Positions 1-6,148 of a DNA stretch of 7,523 bases are shown here, one piece after another. Under the pieces are notes generated by a model. That model was not told the origin of the DNA, searched no databases, and saw only the letters and a program-made list of their open reading frames with translations. The position numbers and the translations under genes are program-made. The DNA is from Lachnospiraceae bacterium. GTDB lineage: Bacteria; Bacillota; Clostridia; Lachnospirales; Lachnospiraceae. Each line of letters starts with the position of its first letter. Positions within the stretch are counted from its first letter, which is position 1. The DNA is taken from positions 1-7,523 of the forward strand of contig CAAGRP010000361.1 of assembly GCA_900772685.1 (NCBI GenBank), in the 5' to 3' direction.

Positions 1-857
1 CGAAAAAAGCAATGAATCGAGCGTTCTGTTGCACGGCTTCTCGCCGAAAAGCAAAGCAGAGTACACATGATCGACGGCCAGCCGGCCTGCATCGAAGGAT
101 TTACAAGCTTCATGATAAGGACGATAAGTCCTGCCACAAAACCGATCCCTGCAAATATCGCTCCCAGAAATGATGAGAGACGAAGCGGAAATTCCGAATA
201 ATTTATCATTGACATGAAGTGTTTTAAGCCCTTTTTGAATGTATAATTGGACGAGCCCACTTCTCTGTCAAAATGTTCGATCTCTATATTGGCTATATTG
301 TGTGTTGTCCTGAAAAACAGAAGCTGGACAAAGGCGCTGTTTCCTTCATATTCGAGTGCCTTGTCGATAACAAATCTCCTTGCGAGCCAGAAGCTTCCCA
401 TCTGAACATTTTTAGGTCTGTCGATCATCCTGAAAAGAAGGAATCTGCTGACAGCACCGGTAAAATTCTTCCACCTGGAAAAATGTCTTTCTTTAAACAC
501 TCCGAATACAACATCGTATCCTTCGTTAGCCTTATTGATGAACTGCATTATCTGCGACGGATGATTTTGAAGATCATCGTCCATCGCCACTACATAATCG
601 CCCTTTGTGTAATGAAGTCCGGCCATGATAGCAGCATGCTGGCCGAAGTTCTTTGCAAGATTTACCGCTGTTACATTTGAATATTTCTCAGCGCATCTGC
701 AAATAGCCTCAAAGGTCTTATCCTTTGAATAATCGTTTACGAGTATCATTTCACAGGTATATCCGTTCATTTTGTCAAATTCCTGCATACACATATCCAC
801 TACCTTTTCAATGGTATGTTCGGAATTGTAACAGGGTATAACTACTGAAACGAGCAT
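1..857 (-). CDS. Family 2 membrane glycosyltransferase (polyprenyl-phosphate type), 3' end outside window
   Basis: The minus-strand frame opens with ATG at 857-855 and stays open for 285 codons to the left edge, so the gene is partial. The start is preceded by a GGGGG Shine-Dalgarno (865-869) with 7-base spacing. The N-terminus MLVSVVIPCYNSE is the GT-A nucleotide-sugar fold; Asp42 sits in LVNDYS and the metal-binding triad is Asp93-Asp95 in MDDDLQ. NFGQHAAIMAG (70-80) and the REVGSSNYTFKK segment (199-209) are typical of ArnC/GtrB-like enzymes, which transfer a sugar from a nucleotide donor to undecaprenyl phosphate at the inner membrane face. One hydrophobic helix is clear at about 229-250. 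The second, expected from about 260, starts (GWPSIMCTLLCFS) but turns into polar ARSRATERS instead of the usual GEYxGR-type ending, so the extreme C-terminus is doubtful. It lies 20 bases after the ATP-grasp gene, probably in the same operon. The sugar is unknown. Confidence 0.85.
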   Translation of the reverse strand, partial: MLVSVVIPCYNSEHTIEKVVDMCMQEFDKMNGYTCEMILVNDYSKDKTFEAICRCAEKYSNVTAVNLAKNFGQHAAIMAGLHYTKGDYVVAMDDDLQNHPSQIMQFINKANEGYDVVFGVFKERHFSRWKNFTGAVSRFLLFRMIDRPKNVQMGSFWLARRFVIDKALEYEGNSAFVQLLFFRTTHNIANIEIEHFDREVGSSNYTFKKGLKHFMSMINYSEFPLRLSSFLGAIFAGIGFVAGLIVLIMKLVNPSMQAGWPSIMCTLLCFSARSRATERSIHCFF

Positions 858-877
858 AATGTTTCCCCCAAATACTT

Positions 878-2080
878 TTATTCTACTACTACTTTAATAT
901 AGTCATTCATATTATCCACGATGCGGCACATCTCCTCCGTGTTTTCAAAAACAAGTACGAGTGCTCCCACATCGTCAGATGCATTTTTAAATCTCTTTAC
1001 CTTATCTCCCGGCTTAACGTAGATCTGTTTTATAACAATACGTTTCTCGATTTCGGGATCGAATATTATCTCTTTAAAAATGCCGTCCTCAAGAGAATGT
1101 ATTATATATGACGACGCACATCTGTACGGCTCCTTTTGATAAAGGTCGTTCACGTCATCGCCCACAGCCTGCCTTACGGTATAAGACGCCAGGTTTATTC
1201 CCGTTGCGGCATTTATCGCATCGGTTATAAGATTTCCGCCGTTTCTGGGACCTATCTCAAGGATATACACCTGACCGTTTTGACCCACGATATACTCTAT
1301 ATTATAAGCTCCCATATGCATGTTCAAAAGCTTAAAAAGTCTTTCGATCTGCTCTCTTGCGGCATTTTGTATCTCCACAGGCTGCGTAGGCGGAAAGCTG
1401 AGTCCTGCCGGAGCATATTTCGAACAGGTGTCATCATGATGCTGGTCGCATATTCCCCAGAATCTGATCTTTCCGTCGATCACGAACGCATCTCCGTCGA
1501 TCTGATACCCTGCTCTTTCTATGAACTCCTCAACTATGACCTGCTTCGAGATCGAATATGACAGAGCCTCATCCCACGCTGCTTCAAAGTCATCCTTTGT
1601 ATATATCTTATTTACGCCCTTGCTTCCTGATGAATCGATCGGTTTAAGCATAACTGGTTTTGTAAGCGTTTCAAAGAAATCGATTGCCTCATCATGCTGA
1701 TCCTTTGTAAATCCCGCTCCCTTTGGCATCGGAAAACCGTTTTTCTTAAGGAAATCCCTGAACAGATCTTTGTGGGTCATTATCATAACCGAATCATACG
1801 GATTTGTAGGAAGTCCGAGATTTTCGGCAACATACGCCGCTGTAGGAGCCGAAACATCCGAAGCATATGAAACGATCCCGTCTATATCCAGCTTTTTTGC
1901 AAGCTCAAGAACCGCTTCTTTGTCTATAGTACTAACGTTGTGATATTCGTCGGCAAACTTATGTGCCGGGTTATCCGGAAGATAATCAACGCTTATCACA
2001 TAATAGCCTTCTGCCTTCGCTGCAAGCGTACAAGTCATCTGAGTATAATTTCCGCCTAACAGCATAATTCGTTTTGCCAT
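878..2080 (-). CDS. ATP-grasp ligase (carboxylate-amine/thiol ligase type), 400 aa
   Basis: This is a stand-alone ATP-grasp enzyme, expected to activate a carboxylate as acyl phosphate and join it to an amine in the cytoplasm; the substrate is unknown. The pre-ATP-grasp Rossmann-like domain is residues 1-95, starting with KRIMLLGGNYTQ. The ATP-grasp core is about 100-310: Lys104 and Lys146 (MLKPIDSSGSKGV, nucleotide-binding and flexible loop), Glu184/Glu185 (VIVEEFIE), and metal ligands Glu262 (NIEYIV) and Glu275 in LEIGPRNGG. The usual ExN is here ExG. A C-terminal beta domain follows with KPGDKVKRF at about 356-364. The start at 2080 is preferred to an in-frame ATG 17 codons upstream, because a full AGGAGG lies just ahead of 2080 and the upstream codons overlap the promoter. 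It resembles ligases of capsule and natural-product loci. It is paralogous to the N-terminal half of the divergent gene and heads a probable operon with the glycosyltransferase. Confidence 0.88.
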   Translation of the reverse strand: MAKRIMLLGGNYTQMTCTLAAKAEGYYVISVDYLPDNPAHKFADEYHNVSTIDKEAVLELAKKLDIDGIVSYASDVSAPTAAYVAENLGLPTNPYDSVMIMTHKDLFRDFLKKNGFPMPKGAGFTKDQHDEAIDFFETLTKPVMLKPIDSSGSKGVNKIYTKDDFEAAWDEALSYSISKQVIVEEFIERAGYQIDGDAFVIDGKIRFWGICDQHHDDTCSKYAPAGLSFPPTQPVEIQNAAREQIERLFKLLNMHMGAYNIEYIVGQNGQVYILEIGPRNGGNLITDAINAATGINLASYTVRQAVGDDVNDLYQKEPYRCASSYIIHSLEDGIFKEIIFDPEIEKRIVIKQIYVKPGDKVKRFKNASDDVGALVLVFENTEEMCRIVDNMNDYIKVVVE

Positions 2081-2086
2081 TGTCAT

Positions 2087-2092
2087 CCTCCT
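2087..2092 (-). promoter_or_regulatory. Shine-Dalgarno that fixes the ATP-grasp start
   Basis: A perfect AGGAGG on the minus strand lies 6 bases before the ATG at 2080-2078. The other close ATG (2086-2084) abuts it with no spacing, and a further in-frame ATG lies upstream inside the promoter. This supports MAKRIMLLGG as the true N-terminus. Confidence 0.85.
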
Positions 2093-2108
2093 AAAAATTA
2101 ACCAATTA

Positions 2109-2137
2109 ATCATAGCATAAATGCAAATCAAAGTGAA
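2109..2137 (-). promoter_or_regulatory. Probable sigma-A promoter for the ATP-grasp/glycosyltransferase operon
   Basis: On the minus strand, TTCACT (2132-2137) is a 4/6 match to the -35 box. After exactly 17 bases comes TATGAT (2109-2114), a 5/6 match to the -10 box, with TGC directly before it as an extended -10 element. Transcription would begin near 2102, leaving a leader of about 20 bases that holds only the Shine-Dalgarno. This is a prediction by eye; no operator palindrome was seen. Confidence 0.6.
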
Positions 2138-2174
2138 TAGTTAAATTTCCGTGCCCGATTTTCCCGCCCATGTG

Positions 2175-2203
2175 TTGCAGATATACGCAAGAATCATTAT
2201 AAT
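2175..2203 (+). promoter_or_regulatory. Probable sigma-A promoter for the ATP-grasp/PLP fusion gene
   Basis: TTGCAG (2175-2180) and a perfect TATAAT (2198-2203) are separated by 17 bases. Transcription should start near 2210, giving a leader of about 30 bases ending in GGAGG (2230-2234) before the ATG at 2239. It is divergent from the minus-strand promoter; the two -35 boxes are about 37 bases apart, so a shared regulator could act on both. Confidence 0.72.
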
Positions 2204-2238
2204 CAAACAAAGTATAAAGTAACTGATTCGGAGGAAAT

Positions 2239-4374
2239 ATGAAAAAATTGATGATACTCGGTGCCGGTTATACACAGGTGCCTCTTCATAATGCAGCACA
2301 CAGACTGGGATATTCCACTATTGCGGCAAGCATTCCCGGAGACTATGACTGCTTTAATATAGCTGATGAAAATGCGTATGTAGATATATCCGATCCCGAT
2401 GCTGTAGCAAGGGCCGCAAAAGACTGCGGTGCCGATGCCGTTGCCACCTGCGGGCTCGACCTTGCGATAAAAGCTATCGGATTCACATGTGAAAAGCTTG
2501 GTTTAAACGGTCCCTGTAAAAAAGCCGCTGAAACCGTTTCCGATAAATATCTTATGAAAAAAGCCTTAAAGGCAGTCTCTGTCACCACAGCTGACTTCTA
2601 CTGTATACATAATGAGTCAGAGCTTGAAGAGGCTATGGACAAGCTTACATTTCCGGTAATATTAAAGGCTACGGATCAGATGGGAAGTCGCGGGATATTC
2701 AAAAGCAATACCCGGGATGAAGCCAGAGAAAACTTCAAAAAAAGCATGGCTGCGACAAAAAAAGACTACTGCCTTATAGAAAAATTCATAGAAGGACCTC
2801 TTTTCGGTGTCGAGGCAATGATACAGAACGGAAAGATCGTATTTATGCTCCCTAACAATACCGAGATATTCTGCGGAGCAACAAACATCCCGATAGGTCA
2901 TTCTGTTCCTTTTAACAATATCGAAAAGCTTTCGGCTACAGTGGCAAAAGAGGTTACGTCGGCCATAAAAGCGGTAGGACTTGATAACTGCCCGGTCAAC
3001 TGCGACTGCATCTTAAACGGTGACGATGTCTACATTGTCGAGCTTACGGGAAGATCCGGTGCCACCGGTCTTTCGGAAATGGTCGGACTCAAATACGGCA
3101 TCAACTACTACGAGGTGATAGCAAGACTGTCCATGGGCGATGATGTATCGGGCTATTTTTCTTCACCGTCAGATGACGCCATACTCACCCATACGATGAC
3201 TTCCGATAAAGAAGGTGTTTTAAGAAGACTTACAAACAATAACCCGGATTCTGACTTTATCAAGGAGCTTTCATTCAACGTTGTTCCGGGCGACTATATA
3301 AAACCGTTTACAAACGGACGAGACCGTACCGGTCAGATAATAATAAAAGCGGATACCCTTGATAGCTGCAGGAAAATATTAAAAGAAGCCGAATCCCATA
3401 TACGATACGAGGTGGAAAGCGATATACCGCTTTCGGGCTCGGTTGTACAAAAGCTTGACGATATCGCAGGCTCAAACAGCATTTTTATAAAGCGTGAAGA
3501 CCTTATTCCCTATGCCTTCGGAGGAAACAAGGTAAGATTTGCAGATGCATATTTAAAGGATATGTCCGAAAAAGGCTGCGATGCCATGATAATATACGGC
3601 GGCTATTCATCCAATCTGTGCCGTATAATGTCAAAGGCCTGCCATGACATAGACATCCCCTGCAGTATGATATACAACACAGAGGATTCGGATCCTGACA
3701 AGATAAATACTAACGCCGACATAATCAGGCGAAACAATGTAAAAGAATACAGATGCACAAAAACCACTATCGCAGATGCCGTTGAAAAAGCGATGACAGA
3801 TCTTAGTGGCGCAGGATATAAGCCCTATTATATACACGGAAACAAATTCGGACAGGGAAATGTCACTCCGCCTATGTCCTCTTACGTTGAAGCATATTTT
3901 GAAATAAAAAAAGACGAGGAACGGCTCGGACAGAGCTTTGATATGATATTCATAGCATCAAGCACGAATACATCTCAATCAGGTCTTATCGCAGGTTCAA
4001 TGATCGCAGGTGACGACAAAAAAATAGTCGGAATATCCGTAAACAGAAATAATAAGCGTGCGGTCGAAGTGATCGAAAGCAATCTGAAGGAATATCAGGA
4101 GCATACAGGCTGCACTTACAGAAGCAAAACAGATATCATCGTTGACGACTCCTATCTGCTCGAAGGATACGGCTGTGATAACGAAGAGCTTAGACGGCTC
4201 AGCCGTGAAATGTATGAGACCCGGTTTATCGAGCTGGACACCACATACACCGGAAAAGCCTTTTACGGCATGCTTGACTACATTAAAAAGAATGATATCA
4301 GGGATAAGAACATATTATTCATACATACCGGCGGAACTGTTTTATTCAGAGACGACATCGGCTGCAGATATTGA
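2239..4374 (+). CDS. ATP-grasp ligase fused to PLP-dependent D-cysteine desulfhydrase/ACC deaminase-like domain
   Basis: A 711-residue two-enzyme protein. Residues 1-393 are an ATP-grasp ligase: Rossmann-like start KKLMILGAGYTQ, Lys103, Lys143 with glycine-rich loop KATDQMGSRGI, Glu181 (IEKFIEG), metal ligands Asp256 and Glu268 (VELTGRSG), then a beta domain with VPGDYIKPF near 349-357. Residues 394-711 are a complete fold-type-II PLP enzyme: KRED (418-421), PLP lysine Lys431 in FGGNKVR, GGYSSN at 454-459 where this family has its catalytic Ser-Asn, phosphate-loop equivalent TNTSQSG at 576-582, and GYG, YTGKA and HTGGT near the end, as in DcyD and ACC deaminase. The family breaks C-S, C-N or ring bonds of small amino acids via PLP. 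The fusion suggests that the amino acid handled by one domain is substrate or product of the other, which is inference. The start is supported by GGAGG and an upstream promoter. A hairpin terminator overlaps the 3' end. Confidence 0.88.
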   Translation: MKKLMILGAGYTQVPLHNAAHRLGYSTIAASIPGDYDCFNIADENAYVDISDPDAVARAAKDCGADAVATCGLDLAIKAIGFTCEKLGLNGPCKKAAETVSDKYLMKKALKAVSVTTADFYCIHNESELEEAMDKLTFPVILKATDQMGSRGIFKSNTRDEARENFKKSMAATKKDYCLIEKFIEGPLFGVEAMIQNGKIVFMLPNNTEIFCGATNIPIGHSVPFNNIEKLSATVAKEVTSAIKAVGLDNCPVNCDCILNGDDVYIVELTGRSGATGLSEMVGLKYGINYYEVIARLSMGDDVSGYFSSPSDDAILTHTMTSDKEGVLRRLTNNNPDSDFIKELSFNVVPGDYIKPFTNGRDRTGQIIIKADTLDSCRKILKEAESHIRYEVESDIPLSGSVVQKLDDIAGSNSIFIKREDLIPYAFGGNKVRFADAYLKDMSEKGCDAMIIYGGYSSNLCRIMSKACHDIDIPCSMIYNTEDSDPDKINTNADIIRRNNVKEYRCTKTTIADAVEKAMTDLSGAGYKPYYIHGNKFGQGNVTPPMSSYVEAYFEIKKDEERLGQSFDMIFIASSTNTSQSGLIAGSMIAGDDKKIVGISVNRNNKRAVEVIESNLKEYQEHTGCTYRSKTDIIVDDSYLLEGYGCDNEELRRLSREMYETRFIELDTTYTGKAFYGMLDYIKKNDIRDKNILFIHTGGTVLFRDDIGCRY

Positions 4375-4392
4375 TCTGCAGCCGCTTTTTTT
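4359..4392 (+). terminator. Intrinsic terminator overlapping the stop codon of the fusion gene
   Basis: A perfect 11-bp inverted repeat (CGGCTGCAGAT at 4359-4369, ATCTGCAGCCG at 4374-4384) with a 4-base loop is followed by C and seven T residues (4386-4392). The TGA stop codon at 4372-4374 lies mostly in the loop, and the last codons of the gene (GCRY) lie in the stem. The reverse strand has no T-run after the hairpin, so it should act mainly on plus-strand transcription. Confidence 0.92.
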
Positions 4393-4443
4393 AGATATTG
4401 TTTTATAAATTCTAACTGACTTTAAAATTCAGAATATATTTTA

Positions 4444-5664
4444 TCATTTCTGCTTATAATACATCAGGAAGTCCTCGAGTTTGTCCATGCACTCTTTAAG
4501 GATATTCATATTCGGAAGATACACTATCCTGAAATGATCCTGTCCATCCCAGTTAAAGCCTTTTCCGTTTACAACAAGAACCTGTTTTTTATGAAGGAAA
4601 TCAAGAGCAAACTGCTCATCACTTCTGATATTAAATCTTTCCTTATCAAGCTTCGGGAATATATAAAATGCTGCCTTTGGCTTAACAACACTTATTCCCG
4701 GCATATCCTTTAATCTGTTATATACATATTCTCTCTGCTCATATATCCTGCCGCCCGGCTGGATATGTCTTTGGCAGAGCTGCCATCCTCCGAGTGCGGT
4801 CTGTACGATCGACTGTGCCGGAACATTCGAACAAAGGCGCATATTTGAAAGCATGTTGATACCTTCGATATATCCTTTTGCTTTTTTCTTGTTTCCGCTT
4901 AAGATCATCCATCCGATCCTGAAGCCTGCGATCATATGTGATTTTGAAAGTCCAGAGAATGTAACACAGAAAACCTCCGGTGACGCAAGTGACGCTATCG
5001 ATATATGCTGCAGTCCGTCCATTACCAGTCTGTCATATATCTCATCGGAGAAAATTATAAGGCCGAACTCCTCCGCAAGATCAGCTATCTGCTGGAGCAC
5101 CTCTTTTGGATAAAGCGCTCCCGTAGGGTTATTCGGATTGATAACAACGATAGCTTTTGTCTTGTCGGTTATCTTGCTCCTCATATCCTCAATATCCGGA
5201 TTCCATTCCGACTGCTCATCACAGATATAATGAACCGCCTTTCCTCCCGAAAGAGTTACACACGCTGTCCACAAAGGATAGTCAGGAGCCGGAACAAGCA
5301 CCTCATCTCCCACGTCAAGAAGAGCCTGCATCGAAAGGTTAATGAGCTCGCTTACACCGTTTCCGGTATAGATATCCTTAACTCCTACGCCCATTATTCC
5401 CTTGATCTGGCAATACTGCATTATAGCCTTTCTCGCAGAGAACAATCCGCTTGACGCCGAATATCCCTGGCAGTCCCTGATATTCATTATCATATCCTCG
5501 ATAACCTCATCAGGTGCGGAAAATCCAAACGGAGCAGGGTTTCCGATATTAAGCTTTAATACGTTTTTACCCTCCTCTTCCATCCTTGCGGCTTCTTCAA
5601 CAACAGGGCCTCTTACATCGTATAAAACATTGTCCAGCTTAGATGATTTGTCAAATCTTTCCAT
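4444..5664 (-). CDS. alaA: Alanine (glutamate-pyruvate) aminotransferase, AlaA type
   Basis: A 406-residue class I aminotransferase, fold type I, that transfers an amino group between glutamate and pyruvate to make alanine in the cytoplasm. It closely follows recalled E. coli AlaA (about 405 residues) end to end: KSSKLDNVLYDVRGPV near the start, LKLNIGNPAPFGF (37-48), GNGVSELI (101-108), LVPAPDYPLWTA (123-134), NPNNPTG with Asn179, SDEIYD with Asp207 and Tyr210, GLSKSH with PLP lysine Lys241, GFRIGW with Arg249, RLCSNVPAQ, and carboxylate-binding Arg379 in FRIVYLP. No key residue is missing. The start has a GGGGG Shine-Dalgarno at 5672-5676 and aligns with the family N-terminus. It begins 15 bases after nrdR, so it is probably the last gene of that operon. 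No clear terminator follows it. Narrow substrate preference is inferred from the family; a broader aspartate-type aminotransferase is the alternative. Confidence 0.93.
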   Translation of the reverse strand: MERFDKSSKLDNVLYDVRGPVVEEAARMEEEGKNVLKLNIGNPAPFGFSAPDEVIEDMIMNIRDCQGYSASSGLFSARKAIMQYCQIKGIMGVGVKDIYTGNGVSELINLSMQALLDVGDEVLVPAPDYPLWTACVTLSGGKAVHYICDEQSEWNPDIEDMRSKITDKTKAIVVINPNNPTGALYPKEVLQQIADLAEEFGLIIFSDEIYDRLVMDGLQHISIASLASPEVFCVTFSGLSKSHMIAGFRIGWMILSGNKKKAKGYIEGINMLSNMRLCSNVPAQSIVQTALGGWQLCQRHIQPGGRIYEQREYVYNRLKDMPGISVVKPKAAFYIFPKLDKERFNIRSDEQFALDFLHKKQVLVVNGKGFNWDGQDHFRIVYLPNMNILKECMDKLEDFLMYYKQK

Positions 5665-5679
5665 AATAATACCCCCTTA

Positions 5680-6129
5680 TCATTCAAGGAATTTTTTAAG
5701 TTCATCCATGAATGTATTTACATCTTTAAACTCACGGTATACAGAAGCAAATCTTACATAGGCTACGGGATCGACGTCCTTTAAGCAGTCCATAACAAGT
5801 TCACCGATAACTGTACTTTCGATCTCTTTTTCCTCTCTGTTGAATATCTCGACCTCAACCTTATCGACGATAGAGTTTATATCATCAACGGAAACAGGTC
5901 TTTTATGGCAGGCTCTCAATACTCCCGCCTCTATTTTGGATCTGTCATACTGCTCTCTGTTCATATCTTTTTTAATTACGATAAGCGGTATGGTTTCTAT
6001 TTTCTCATATGTAGTAAATCTGCGTCCGCAGCTGTCACACATGCGTCTTCTTCTTATTGAATTGCTGTCCTCGACAGGTCTTGAGTCTACTACTCTCGTA
6101 TCATCCTTATTACAAAATGGGCATCTCAT
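5680..6129 (-). CDS. nrdR: Transcriptional repressor NrdR
   Basis: A 149-residue regulator of ribonucleotide reductase genes. It binds NrdR boxes in nrd promoters and senses ATP/dATP. The N-terminal zinc ribbon has Cys3, Cys6, Cys31 and Cys34 (MRCPFC and CDSCGRRF) and the basic IRRRR stretch used in DNA binding. The ATP-cone follows at about 49-139 (PLIVIKKD, then KIEAGVLRACHKRPV, and VAYVRFASVYREF near the end). Length and all motifs match the family, which is usually about 150 residues. GGAGG (6139-6143) precedes the ATG by 9 bases. It sits between the uppP fusion (19-base gap) and alaA (15-base gap) in one direction, so it is likely cotranscribed with them. No NrdR box or ribonucleotide reductase gene was seen in the window, so its targets are elsewhere. 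Confidence 0.97.
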   Translation of the reverse strand: MRCPFCNKDDTRVVDSRPVEDSNSIRRRRMCDSCGRRFTTYEKIETIPLIVIKKDMNREQYDRSKIEAGVLRACHKRPVSVDDINSIVDKVEVEIFNREEKEIESTVIGELVMDCLKDVDPVAYVRFASVYREFKDVNTFMDELKKFLE

Positions 6130-6148
6130 AAGATATTTCCTCCATCAA

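Noticed and set aside
1..32. Minus-strand hairpin with T-run near the left edge, considered as a terminator
   Set aside because: The stem is only about 4+3 bp with a bulge, and the glycosyltransferase frame is still open through it.
273..680. Plus-strand 135-codon open frame
   Set aside because: Antisense shadow of the glycosyltransferase, whose catalytic motifs are clear on the minus strand.
1136..1561. Plus-strand 141-codon open frame
   Set aside because: Antisense shadow of the ATP-grasp core; no Shine-Dalgarno or family resemblance.
2081..2131. Longer ATP-grasp start at 2131
   Set aside because: The extra 17 residues overlap the predicted -10 region and the AGGAGG; the family N-terminus begins at 2080.
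2138..2174. Operator between the divergent promoters (repeated CCCG-rich words)
   Set aside because: The short repeats CCCGATTTT and CCCGCCCA are imperfect and not palindromic; they are too weak to call a binding site.
4393..4443. Terminator for alaA in the convergent gap
   Set aside because: Only a 5-bp AT-rich stem with a long loop and no proper T-run is visible on the minus strand; the strong hairpin beyond it has its T-run on the plus strand only.
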